Below are positions 41,581 through 49,531 of a stretch of 64,000 nucleotides of DNA, piece after piece. The DNA lies in the NCBI RefSeq assembly GCF_004348895.1, contig NZ_RRZK01000032.1, positions 248,001 to 312,000 of the forward strand. The letters are read 5' to 3'. This stretch comes from Pseudomonas vancouverensis (lineage in GTDB: Bacteria; Pseudomonadota; Gammaproteobacteria; Pseudomonadales; Pseudomonadaceae). Every line of letters starts with the position of its first letter. Positions within the stretch are counted from its first letter, which is position 1. Under the pieces are notes generated by a model. That model saw only the letters and a program-made list of their open reading frames with translations, had not been told where the DNA came from and made no database searches. A program made the translations under genes and the position numbers.

Positions 41581-41775
41581 ATGACCAGAGTGGTTCTGGA
41601 GATCGATACGCAGCTGTATCGATTACTCCAATCATCAGCCGAGACCCATCATCTGAGCCTCGAGGAGGAGTGCTGCCGACGTTTGCGCAGCGGCGAACAG
41701 CGTTCGCATTACTTGCAGGCATTATTGGCAGAGTTGCGCGCCGAGGATGAACAACGGCGCGCCAACGCTCGATGA
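41581..41775 (+). CDS. Small ribbon-helix-helix-like protein
   Basis: Sixty-four residues: a short strand (RVVLEIDTQLYRLL), a helix-turn-helix-like middle (AETHHLSLEEECCRRLRSG) and a charged C-terminal helix (LLAELRAEDEQRRANAR). The beginning resembles Arc/FitA-type antitoxins, which bind DNA as dimers. No toxin gene is adjacent, and the two-cysteine ECCRRL is unusual. AGGAGG lies 8 bases before the ATG. The stop abuts the stop of the convergent gene with no spacer. Function is unknown. Confidence 0.6.
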   Translation: MTRVVLEIDTQLYRLLQSSAETHHLSLEEECCRRLRSGEQRSHYLQALLAELRAEDEQRRANAR

Positions 41776-42204
41776 TTACTTCTTCTTCGCCGGAGCTGCG
41801 GCTTTCGGGCAATCGGATTCCTGGAAGCTGGCGGAGCCGACAGGGCGATTGGTCTTCACCTCGGTAAAGTCGTAACGCATGATCGCGCCCTTGGCCATCA
41901 GCTTGCGGAAACCCGGGTTCCGGCAAACCGAAGCGCCCAACTGGAAATACACGGCCTTGGGGTCTGCACGCATCTTGTCGGCGTGGCTGCTTTGCACGCT
42001 CAGATGGTTGATCAGCACATTGCCTTCGGCGGTGTAGCCCTGGTCGAGAATGTCTTCGTTGATCGCCCGTGGAGTACCGACGCTGCTTTGTTCAGCGACG
42101 TTGCGCAGCTCTCGGCTCAGATTCTGCTCTTTGAGGGACGCGGCCTGAGCGCAGAAAGACGACGCCAGTAAAAGAGCCGCGGTAGGAACGATAAGGCGCA
42201 GCAT
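41776..42204 (-). CDS. PA3611-like secreted protein (quorum-sensing-regulated virulence factor family)
   Basis: The 142-residue precursor has a signal peptide (LIVPTAALLLASSFCAQAA) and a small alpha/beta domain with NEDILDQGYTAEGNVLINHLSV and two cysteines (SVCRNPG, ESDC) that could form a disulfide. It ends in AAAPAKKK. The resemblance and the neighbourhood (recA-recX side, erdR-dgkA side) match P. aeruginosa PA3611, whose structure is known but whose mechanism is not. Periplasmic or exported. The name reflects the family label, not a demonstrated role here. Confidence 0.75.
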   Translation of the reverse strand: MLRLIVPTAALLLASSFCAQAASLKEQNLSRELRNVAEQSSVGTPRAINEDILDQGYTAEGNVLINHLSVQSSHADKMRADPKAVYFQLGASVCRNPGFRKLMAKGAIMRYDFTEVKTNRPVGSASFQESDCPKAAAPAKKK

Positions 42205-42392
42205 GAAGTTCTCCTGGTTCAGTGATGGGGCTTTGACCCGTCACGTGACTATGCGTTCAGTGGCGGCGAATTATAGGGGAGCGGGTCTGGACGGTACAGG
42301 CTTGCGCCGGCCTCTCTGGTAAACTGCGGGTACTTTTTGCCCTGCCGAGTGTTTTTCGTGTCGATTTCCCTTTCCTGGCGGCGTTGCCCGCG

Positions 42393-43151
42393 ATGAGCCA
42401 AGCCCCTGCGAGTTTTGCGATGAATGCCGTCGCGCGTTTGCGCGACCAGCGCGAAGAGGAGGGCATCAAGCCGATTCAGGCCCGTGGCTGGCGCGCAGCA
42501 CGTTGCCGTGATTGTCGGGTGATCGAAAGCCATTGCCTGTGCGCCTGGCGCCCACAGGTCGAGACGCGTTCCGGCGTCTGCCTGATCATGACCAACAAGG
42601 AAGTGTTCAAGCCGAGCAATACCGGCTGGCTGATTGCCGATGTGGTGCCGGATAACCATGCGTTCATCTGGTCGCGCACCGAAGTCGATCCACGGTTGCT
42701 GGCGTTGTTGTCCGACCCGCAATGGCAGCCTTACCTGGTGTTTCCGGGGGAATATGTCGAACCCGAGCGCGTGACCAACAGTGTTGATCTCGAAAGTTCG
42801 AAACGGCCGCTGTTCATTCTGTTGGATGCGACCTGGACCGAAGCCCGCAAGATTTTTCGCAAGAGCCCGTACTTCGACGGCTTGCCGATTCTCAGCCTGC
42901 TGCCCGAGAAACTCTCGCGTTATCGCTTGCGGCGTTCAACCCGCAGCGAGCACCTGTGCACGGCGGAAGTCGCCGCGCTGTGCCTGGATCTGGCCGGTGA
43001 TACCCAGGCCGCATCGGCGCTGGATGCGTATTTCGATGTGTTCAGCCAGCACTACCTCGATGCCAAGCATCAACTGGACATGAACGTTTCGACCCCGGCC
43101 CACACCGAGTTGATGCCTTATATTCAGTCGCCACTGCCAGCGCTGGAGTGA
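42393..43151 (+). CDS. tapT: tRNA-uridine aminocarboxypropyltransferase (DTW domain)
   Basis: Adds the acp group from S-adenosylmethionine to U47 of tRNAs. The ATG at 42393 is preferred over a TTG three codons earlier. The 252-residue protein has a cysteine cluster (CRDCRVIESHCLC) that probably binds zinc and the DxTW-type signature in LLDATWTEARKIF. YRLRRSTRSEHLCTAEVAA is the conserved C-terminal half. Assignment rests on the YfiP/TapT family pattern. Confidence 0.85.
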   Translation: MSQAPASFAMNAVARLRDQREEEGIKPIQARGWRAARCRDCRVIESHCLCAWRPQVETRSGVCLIMTNKEVFKPSNTGWLIADVVPDNHAFIWSRTEVDPRLLALLSDPQWQPYLVFPGEYVEPERVTNSVDLESSKRPLFILLDATWTEARKIFRKSPYFDGLPILSLLPEKLSRYRLRRSTRSEHLCTAEVAALCLDLAGDTQAASALDAYFDVFSQHYLDAKHQLDMNVSTPAHTELMPYIQSPLPALE

Positions 43152-43369
43152 TTGTCGCCCATACTGCAATAAAGTCTCTCGACCACGCGGCTTGACCACC
43201 CCGGCAACGCTGGGCATGCTTGGCGCCGATCAGGTGCGGCCAGAGTTTGAAACGCTGTTTTTTTGCGTTGAACGTGCCTTGTTCATGCAGCTTCCTGGCT
43301 GTGCCTTGAGCTGTCCTGGCAAGTCCCGAATGCATTGGGCGTCCCCTGAAGAACAGGATCATTTGAAGA

Positions 43370-44020
43370 ATGGCCACATACGACATCCTGATTGCCGATG
43401 ACCACCCGCTGTTTCGCAGTGCCCTGCACCAGGCGCTGACTATGGGCCTTGGCCCGGATGTACGGCTGGTGGAGGTGGCGAGCATTGCCGAGCTGGAAAG
43501 CCGCCTCACCGAAAAATCCGATTGGGATCTGGTCCTGCTCGACCTGAACATGCCAGGGGCCTACGGTTTTTCCGGCCTGGTGCTGTTGCGCGGCCAGTAC
43601 CCGCAGATTCCAGTGGTCATGGTCTCGGCCCAGGAGGAGGCGACCATCATGGTCAAGTCCCGCGAGTTCGGTGCCAGTGGTTTCATTCCCAAGTCCAGCG
43701 ACCTGGCCGTTATCCAGCAAGCCGTGCGTGCCGTACTCGACGGTGACGTCTTCTGGCCGCCCCAGGCGTTCGAAGCAGTCAGCGTTTCCGACGAGGCCAA
43801 GGCCGCGAGCGAGGGGCTGGCAAGTTTGACGCCGCAGCAGTTCCGGGTGTTGACCATGGTCTGCGAAGGTTTGCTGAACAAGCAGATCGCCTATGAGTTG
43901 AATGTCTCCGAAGCGACGATCAAGGCGCACGTGACCGCGATTTTCCGTAAACTGAATGTACGGACCCGGACCCAAGCTGCCTTGCTCTTGCAACAACTTG
44001 AGTCAATTTCCAGCCATTAA
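43370..44020 (+). CDS. erdR: Response regulator ErdR (LuxR/NarL type)
   Basis: The 216-residue protein has a receiver domain with acidic pocket IADDH (residues 8-12) and phospho-acceptor Asp58 (LVLLDLNMPG), then a LuxR-type helix-turn-helix (LTPQQFRVLTMVCEGLLNKQ, residues 148-205). In P. aeruginosa ErdR controls ethanol oxidation genes and neighbours dgkA, as here. The cognate kinase is not adjacent. The ribosome-binding site is weak (GAAGA). Confidence 0.87.
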   Translation: MATYDILIADDHPLFRSALHQALTMGLGPDVRLVEVASIAELESRLTEKSDWDLVLLDLNMPGAYGFSGLVLLRGQYPQIPVVMVSAQEEATIMVKSREFGASGFIPKSSDLAVIQQAVRAVLDGDVFWPPQAFEAVSVSDEAKAASEGLASLTPQQFRVLTMVCEGLLNKQIAYELNVSEATIKAHVTAIFRKLNVRTRTQAALLLQQLESISSH

Positions 44021-44094
44021 AGGCTGGTAACTTCACGCTTTTTTGACTTTGGTTGAACTAGCTTTCCCACTTCTTTTTATCAGTTGCCCACTCT

Positions 44095-44457
44095 ATGTCA
44101 CCTTTCAAAGGCCAGACCGGCCTCAAACGCATTCTCAACGCCTCGGGTTATTCACTTGACGGCCTGCGCGCAGCTTTCACCGGTGAAGCCGCCTTTCGCC
44201 AACTGGTATTGCTCAACGTCATCCTGATTCCGCTGTCGTTTTTCCTGAACGTCAGCCGTGCCGAACATGCGTTGCTGATCGCGGTGTGCCTGCTGGCATT
44301 GATCGTCGAGTTGCTCAACTCTGCAGTGGAAGCGGCGATTGACCGGATTTCCCTTGAGCTGCACCCGCTGTCCAAAAATGCCAAGGACATGGGCAGTGCC
44401 GCCCAGTTCGTGGCCCTGAGCATGATTGCCATCGTTTGGGCGGTGATCCTGCTTTAA
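44095..44457 (+). CDS. dgkA: Diacylglycerol kinase
   Basis: Small integral-membrane kinase that recycles diacylglycerol, released by lipoprotein and glycan modification, to phosphatidic acid. The 120 residues have three membrane segments and the family signature LNSAVEAAIDRISLELHPLSK, where Glu and Asp bind Mg-ATP and KNAKDMGSAA follows. The stop overlaps the convergent finR stop by three bases. Confidence 0.95.
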   Translation: MSPFKGQTGLKRILNASGYSLDGLRAAFTGEAAFRQLVLLNVILIPLSFFLNVSRAEHALLIAVCLLALIVELLNSAVEAAIDRISLELHPLSKNAKDMGSAAQFVALSMIAIVWAVILL

Positions 44458-45380
44458 GCGATGCTCGGCAGCACGATCTCGTCGCTGCGCTGAACCCCGG
44501 CGGTGAAGGCGCGGCACAGATCGAGGAACTCGCGCATGGCCGAGGTCTGATATTTCTGTTTATGCCAGATGAAGTAGAACTGTCGCGCCAGATCCAGATC
44601 CGGCGTCTCGACAGGCACCAGGCTGCCGCGACGAAACGCGTCGCGCAATGCCAGCCTGGAAATACAGCCAATCCCCAAGCCTGATTCCACGGCCCGCTTG
44701 ATGGCTTCGGTGTGCTCAAGTTCCAGGCGGATATTGAGTGAGGTGCGGTGATGACGCATCGCCTGATCGAAGGTCAAGCGCGTGCCCGAGCCCTGTTCAC
44801 GCAAGATCCAGGCTTCGTGGCTCAACTCATCCATGGTCGCCGTACCGCGTGAGGCCAGCGGATGCTGGGGAGCGCAGAAGACCACCAGTTCGTCCTCGAC
44901 CCAGCTCTGCACTTCGATATCCGGGTGACTGCAATCGCCTTCGATCAGACCCAGATCAATTTCGTAATGCGCCACCTGTTGCACAATATTGGCGGTGTTC
45001 TGCACATGCAGCTTCACCTGGCTTTCCGGGTGGCGTTGCATGAAGCTGCCGATCAGCAGGGTCGCCAGGTAGTTGCCGATGGTCAGGGTCGCGCCGACCG
45101 CCAGTGAGCCGAAACCGGATTTGCCGTTGAGCAGGTCCTCGATTTCCTTGGCCTGGTCGAGCAGGGCTACGGCCTGCGGTAACAGCTGTTTGCCCAGGGC
45201 ATTGAGGCTCAGGCGTTTGCCGGCACGGTCGAACAGCTGGCAGCTGCACTGACGCTCCAGTTCGGTGATGGACGTGCTCGCCGCCGATTGCGACAGGTTG
45301 AGCAGGCCCGCAGCACGGGATACGCTTTCCTGCTGGGCGACGGCGACGAAGACTTGAAGTTGACGGAGAGTAAATCGCAT
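44454..45380 (-). CDS. finR: LysR-family regulator FinR
   Basis: The start at 45380 gives MRFTLRQLQVFVAVAQQESV; the frame is open far upstream but without LysR character. The 308 residues have the winged helix-turn-helix (residues 3-62, SVSRAAGLLNLSQSAASTSI) and the substrate-binding domain. It is divergent from fpr with a 142-base gap. In P. putida and P. aeruginosa FinR activates fpr under oxidative stress. A 10-bp palindrome ATATCGATAT overlaps its own start codon (45379-45388). Confidence 0.87.
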   Translation of the reverse strand: MRFTLRQLQVFVAVAQQESVSRAAGLLNLSQSAASTSITELERQCSCQLFDRAGKRLSLNALGKQLLPQAVALLDQAKEIEDLLNGKSGFGSLAVGATLTIGNYLATLLIGSFMQRHPESQVKLHVQNTANIVQQVAHYEIDLGLIEGDCSHPDIEVQSWVEDELVVFCAPQHPLASRGTATMDELSHEAWILREQGSGTRLTFDQAMRHHRTSLNIRLELEHTEAIKRAVESGLGIGCISRLALRDAFRRGSLVPVETPDLDLARQFYFIWHKQKYQTSAMREFLDLCRAFTAGVQRSDEIVLPSIA

Positions 45381-45522
45381 ATCGATATAACCGATAACCC
45401 TTATCTTAATAATCCATTTAACAGATATTGTCTCTGCCTTTAGAATGCGATGCAATTGCGCAGAGCCCGCAATCTTTTGTAATACGGCACGCGCAGACAA
45501 TATTCCCAGGAGTCCCACGTAC

Positions 45523-46302
45523 ATGAGCAACATGAACCACGAGCGTGTCCTCAGTGTTCACCACTGGAACGACACTCTGTTCAGCTTCAAGTGCACCCGC
45601 GATCCGGGCCTGCGCTTCGAGAACGGTCAGTTCGTGATGATCGGCCTGCAACAGCCCAACGGCCGCCCGCTTATGCGCGCTTACTCGATTGCCAGCCCGA
45701 ACTGGGAAGAGCATCTCGAGTTCTTCAGCATCAAGGTTCCTGATGGTCCGCTGACTTCGCAGTTGCAGCACCTGAAGGAAGGCGACGAGATCATCATCAG
45801 CAAGAAGCCTACCGGCACGCTGGTACTCGACGACCTCAAGCCTGGCAAACATTTGTACCTGCTCAGCACCGGTACCGGTCTGGCACCGTTCATGAGCGTC
45901 ATCCAGGATCCGGAAACCTACGAGCGTTTCGAAAAAGTGATCCTGTGCCACGGCGTGCGTTACGTCAACGAAGTCGCTTACCGCGAATTCATCACCGAGC
46001 ACCTGCCGCAGAATGAATTCTTCGGCGAAGCGCTGCGTGACAAGTTGATCTACTACCCGACCGTGACCCGCGAGCCGTTCGAGAACGAAGGCCGCCTGAC
46101 CGACCTGATGCGCAGCGGCAAGCTGTTCAGCGACATCGGCCTGCCGCCGATCAACCCGCAGGACGACCGCGCCATGCTGTGCGGCAGCCCGAGCATGCTT
46201 GACGAGACCAGCGAAGTGCTGAACAGCTTCGGTCTGAAAGTCTCGCCGCGGATGCGCGAGCCGGGTGATTACCTGATCGAGCGTGCGTTCGTCGAGAAAT
46301 AA
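45523..46302 (+). CDS. fpr: Ferredoxin-NADP+ reductase
   Basis: FAD enzyme exchanging electrons between NADPH and ferredoxin or flavodoxin; it may serve FdxA of this window. The ATG at 45523 follows CCAGGAG. The 259 residues have the FAD-binding RAYSIASPN, the NADPH-binding STGTGLAPFMSVIQD and CGSPSMLDE segments, and the C-terminal FVEK typical of Pseudomonas Fpr (subclass I). A REP doublet and a bidirectional terminator follow. Confidence 0.96.
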   Translation: MSNMNHERVLSVHHWNDTLFSFKCTRDPGLRFENGQFVMIGLQQPNGRPLMRAYSIASPNWEEHLEFFSIKVPDGPLTSQLQHLKEGDEIIISKKPTGTLVLDDLKPGKHLYLLSTGTGLAPFMSVIQDPETYERFEKVILCHGVRYVNEVAYREFITEHLPQNEFFGEALRDKLIYYPTVTREPFENEGRLTDLMRSGKLFSDIGLPPINPQDDRAMLCGSPSMLDETSEVLNSFGLKVSPRMREPGDYLIERAFVEK

Positions 46303-46316
46303 GCGGCACTGAAACC

Positions 46317-46406
46317 TGTGGGAGCGAGCTTGCTCGCGATGACGATCTGTCAGACAACATGGATGTTGAATGTCTAACCGCTATCGCGAGCAAGCTCGCT
46401 CCCACA
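46317..46406. repeat. REP doublet (REPIN) after fpr
   Basis: TGTGGGAGCGAGCTTGCTCG and its inverted copy are the outer arms of a 90-base unit, the same length and orientation as at 17430-17519; the inner spacer sequence differs. It lies between the fpr stop and the shared terminator. Confidence 0.9.
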
Positions 46407-46411
46407 AAAGC

Positions 46412-46450
46412 AAAAACCCGCATTGCCCGAGAAGGCAATGCGGGTTTTTT
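46412..46450. terminator. Bidirectional terminator between fpr and trmO
   Basis: AAAACCCGCATTGCC, a CGAGAA loop and GGCAATGCGGGTTTTTT form a stem of about 15 bp with A- and T-runs, terminating both convergent units. Confidence 0.95.
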
Positions 46451-46462
46451 CGTTTCTGGCGC

Positions 46463-47161
46463 CTAGACCTTCGCGGGAATGACTTCCAGGATCCGGATCG
46501 AATCCGCTGTCGGATAGTGCCAACGCACATCCAGATCCCAGAACTGCGCCCCATATTCCCTTTCCGGTGCGGGCGTCTGGTACGCCGGGCGAGGATCCTG
46601 CGCCAGACACTGCTCAATCAACTCAATCAGCGGCTCAGCAAGGCGCTGAGCGTGCCCGTGAGCCTGTTGCAGGGCGCTGTCGGTCCACCGAACGGGGATC
46701 AGCTGTGGTGCGGCGCTGGCGATGCTGTTGGAGGCACTGTCGATGATATCGGCATAAGGCACGTAGGGCTTGATGTCGAGAATCGGAGTGCCATCCAGCA
46801 GATCAATGCCCGAGATCCACAAGCGGTTGGCCTCGACCTTGTCCAGCTTGACCACCGACTGGCCGATGCCATTGGGCCGATGCGTCGCGCGGGTGGCGAA
46901 CACGCCCATGGATTTGTTGCCGCCCAGGCGTGGCGGGCGGACCTTCAGACGCGGCTTGTCTTCCAGTGCCTGGTGGAACAGGAACAACAGCCAGACGTGA
47001 CTGACCTGCTCCAGCCCCTGCACCGCATCGCCCTGATCGAAGGGCGCCACCAGTTCCAGCACGCCACGGGCAGCCGGTGCCAGTTGCGGCTGGCGCGGGA
47101 TGGCGAATTTTTCCTTGAAACAGGAACGCACAAAGCCGATGGGGGAAACGCTGTAGGTCAT
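46463..47161 (-). CDS. trmO: tRNA (N6-threonylcarbamoyladenosine37) methyltransferase TrmO (TsaA/YaeB)
   Basis: Methylates t6A37 in threonine tRNA with S-adenosylmethionine. The start at 47161 gives MTYSVSPIGFVRSCFKEKF, the family N-terminus (232 aa); an ATG at 47194 is an alternative. FAIPRQPQL, RPPRLGGNKSMGVFATRATHRPNGIG (in adjoining segments, including the RPN signature) and DIKPYVPYAD are characteristic. It follows the LysR gene on the same strand after 58 bases. Confidence 0.9.
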   Translation of the reverse strand: MTYSVSPIGFVRSCFKEKFAIPRQPQLAPAARGVLELVAPFDQGDAVQGLEQVSHVWLLFLFHQALEDKPRLKVRPPRLGGNKSMGVFATRATHRPNGIGQSVVKLDKVEANRLWISGIDLLDGTPILDIKPYVPYADIIDSASNSIASAAPQLIPVRWTDSALQQAHGHAQRLAEPLIELIEQCLAQDPRPAYQTPAPEREYGAQFWDLDVRWHYPTADSIRILEVIPAKV

Positions 47162-47219
47162 GGTCTGGGGTCGCGGCGGGACAGAGGCGGGCATGATAAC
47201 CCGAGTTACCGCCGGACCT

Positions 47220-48074
47220 TCATTCCAACATCTTGCCCAGCAACCAGCTCCCCGCCGGCCCCGGTGGCCGCAAGCGTGACCACAGAGCATCGACCGAGAC
47301 GGTTTTCGGCCAGCCGCGTACGTTCAGCTCCTGCAGCGTTCCCGGCCCGAAGCGTTCCACCAGCCAGCGCGGTAAAGGCGCCCAGCCGAAGCCGCCTTGG
47401 GCCATTTCCAGCAGCATCAGGTAACTCGGCGCAGACCACACGCGACCTTTAGCGCGGCTTTCGTATGGATTGACGATGGTCGCCAGGCGTAGCTCGCGAT
47501 GCTGCTGTAGCTGGTCCTGATCGACAGAATTCAGATTCGCCAACGGATGCCCGTGGGATACGAACAAGGCGATTTCCGTGCGTTCGTCCACCGTCGAACT
47601 GACCAGGTCCGGCGGGTAGCTGTCCTGCATTTCCGCGAATGCCACGTGGGCGCGGCCGCTCTGTACCAAGGCCACCAGGTCATCGCATTCGGCGATCAGG
47701 CATTCGAGTTCGAGGTCCGGATAACGCTGCTCGAAAGCGCTGAGCGTCGCTTCGAAGCGGTCGGACTGATACGTATCGGAAAGTGCCACGGTCAGCTTGG
47801 CTTCCACGCCTTGGGCGAGCTGGCTGGCGGTGATTTGCAGGCGACTGGTGGCCGCCAGGATGTCCTCGGCCCGTTGCAGCATGACGTGGCCGGCGGGTGT
47901 CAGGGTCGGCTTGCGACTGCTGCGGTCGAACAGCGTCAGGTTCAGGTCGATTTCCAGGCTGGCAACCGCCGCGCTGATGGTCGACTGACTGCGCCCGAGC
48001 TTGCGTGCTGCCGCCGAAAACGAGCCTTGGGTAGCGGCTTCGACAAACGCCAGCAACACTTCGTGGGAGGCCAT
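47220..48074 (-). CDS. LysR-family regulator (AceR-like position)
   Basis: The 284-residue protein has an N-terminal helix-turn-helix (residues 2-60, SFSAAARKLGRSQSTISAAV) and a LysR substrate-binding domain. It lies divergent to the PACE transporter with an 89-base gap, the arrangement seen for AceR/AceI in Acinetobacter, so it probably controls that pump. trmO downstream may be cotranscribed by chance. The ligand is unknown. Confidence 0.85.
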   Translation of the reverse strand: MASHEVLLAFVEAATQGSFSAAARKLGRSQSTISAAVASLEIDLNLTLFDRSSRKPTLTPAGHVMLQRAEDILAATSRLQITASQLAQGVEAKLTVALSDTYQSDRFEATLSAFEQRYPDLELECLIAECDDLVALVQSGRAHVAFAEMQDSYPPDLVSSTVDERTEIALFVSHGHPLANLNSVDQDQLQQHRELRLATIVNPYESRAKGRVWSAPSYLMLLEMAQGGFGWAPLPRWLVERFGPGTLQELNVRGWPKTVSVDALWSRLRPPGPAGSWLLGKMLE

Positions 48075-48163
48075 GAACTATCGCCTTGATCGATGGTTAT
48101 TAGTTATGAAGTATCGACGCGATGATGGATCATGGCAACCACAGTCACTCAAGGAGTCTGGCC

Positions 48164-48601
48164 ATGAGCGCCAACAAATCCATTACCGAACGTATTTTCC
48201 AGGCCATGGGCTTTGAACTGCTGGCCATTCTGATCTGTACCCCGTTGCTGGCCTGGATCATGGATAAGCCGATGCTGGAAATGGATGCCGTTACTGTGGT
48301 CATCGCCTTGCTCGCGCTGGCCTGGAACGTGCTGTTCAACGGCCTGTTCGACCGGCTGCTCAAGCGCTACGCGATTGCGCACAACGCCTGGACGCGTGTG
48401 GTACATGCGCTGCTGTTCGAGGGCGGCCTTGTGGCCATGGGCGTGCCGTTGATTGCCTGGTGGTTGAGCGTCAGCCTGTGGCAAGCGTTCCTGCTGGACA
48501 TCGGCGTGCTGCTGTTCTTCCTGCCGTACACCTACGTGTACCACTGGGTCTATGACACGGTGCGCGAGCGGCTGCTGGTGCAACGTTCTTGCGTGGAATA
48601 A
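48164..48601 (+). CDS. PACE-family multidrug (biocide) efflux transporter
   Basis: The start at 48164 follows CAAGGAG and yields a 145-residue protein with four membrane helices in two tandem bacterial transmembrane pair domains: ERIFQAMGFELLAILICTPL with the conserved Glu near the start, and AWTRVVHALLFEGGLVAMGV with its counterpart Glu. PACE proteins export chlorhexidine, acriflavine and, physiologically, short diamines. The divergent LysR gene is the probable regulator. Confidence 0.88.
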   Translation: MSANKSITERIFQAMGFELLAILICTPLLAWIMDKPMLEMDAVTVVIALLALAWNVLFNGLFDRLLKRYAIAHNAWTRVVHALLFEGGLVAMGVPLIAWWLSVSLWQAFLLDIGVLLFFLPYTYVYHWVYDTVRERLLVQRSCVE

Positions 48602-48650
48602 ACACAAGGGTCGCAACCTGCAACAGGCGGCGACCCTTTGTCGTTGATGC

Positions 48651-49409
48651 TTACAAAAACATCCCGCCCGACGCCTCGATGCGCTGGCCATTGATCCATT
48701 GGCTGCCCGGCGCTACCAGTAGCGCAATCGCAGCACCAATGTCATCCGGCAACCCGGCACGGCCCAGCGCCGTATTGTTCGCCACCAGTTGGTTAAGCTG
48801 CGGATTGTCCCGCACCGCGCCACCGCTGAAGTCGGTTTCGATGGCCCCCGGCGCGAGGATGTTCGCGCTGATGTTGCGCGCCCCCAGTTCCTTGGCCTGA
48901 TAGCGGGTCAACACTTCCATCGCGCCTTTCATCGCCGCGTAGGCGCTATGCCCCGGCAGGCTGAAACGGGCCAGACCACTGGAAATGTTGATGATGCGCC
49001 CACCATCGTTGATCAGCGGCAACAGGGTCTGTGTGAGGAAAAACGGCCCTTTGAAATGGATGTTCACCAGCAGGTCGAACTGTTCCATGGTGGTGTCGAC
49101 GAAGTTCTCGTGCAGGCCGATCCCGGCGTTGTTGATCAGGAAATCGAAGCGCTCGCGACCGAACCGGTCACGCAACACGTCGGCGACCGCCTTGCCGAAA
49201 GCGCTGAAGTGCTCACTCTGGCCGACATCCAGTTGCAGCATGGCGGCGCGCCCGCCGAGTTGTTCAATCTCCGCGACCAGGGCTTGTGCCTCATCGGCGC
49301 GGCTGTTGTAAGTACCGATGATGTCGATGCCTTGCGCGACCAGGTGCAGGGCGGCGTTTTTACCCAGGCCTCGGCTGGCGCCGGTGATCAGTGCGATTTT
49401 ACGAATCAT
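48651..49409 (-). CDS. SDR-family oxidoreductase
   Basis: Classical short-chain dehydrogenase of 252 residues: NAD(P) motif TGASRGLGKNAA (residues 9-20), NNAG (NAGIGL), catalytic Ser in NISSGLARF and YAAMK (Tyr-x-x-x-Lys). LAPGAIETDFSG is the usual post-active-site segment. Cofactor and substrate are not predictable. It is divergent from a LysR gene with paired inverted repeats in the gap, so it is the likely target of that regulator. Confidence 0.87.
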   Translation of the reverse strand: MIRKIALITGASRGLGKNAALHLVAQGIDIIGTYNSRADEAQALVAEIEQLGGRAAMLQLDVGQSEHFSAFGKAVADVLRDRFGRERFDFLINNAGIGLHENFVDTTMEQFDLLVNIHFKGPFFLTQTLLPLINDGGRIINISSGLARFSLPGHSAYAAMKGAMEVLTRYQAKELGARNISANILAPGAIETDFSGGAVRDNPQLNQLVANNTALGRAGLPDDIGAAIALLVAPGSQWINGQRIEASGGMFL

Positions 49410-49448
49410 GGGAATTCCTCTTGGGCAGTGAACGGTTGATGTGAGGAA

Positions 49449-49521
49449 GTTTATTTATCCGTACAGGGGTGATAAACAGAGTGAAATCGGAATCACTGGT
49501 CGGTTTATCCGAATAATAAAC
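49449..49521. promoter_or_regulatory. Two inverted repeats GTTTAT/ATAAAC between the SDR and LysR genes
   Basis: Site 1 is GTTTAT (49449-49454) and ATAAAC (49472-49477), spacer 17. Site 2 is GTTTAT (49503-49508) and ATAAAC (49516-49521), spacer 7. The half-sites are identical and the spacers differ by ten bases, one helical turn. This is a plausible recognition and activation site pair for the adjacent LysR regulator. Confidence 0.6.
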
Positions 49522-49531
49522 GAGCAAAACC

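Noticed and set aside
41507..41926. Minus-strand 139-codon frame over the small RHH-like gene
   Set aside because: It overlaps the PA3611-like gene start-to-end in another frame and lacks a ribosome-binding site; the plus-strand frame at 41581 has AGGAGG.
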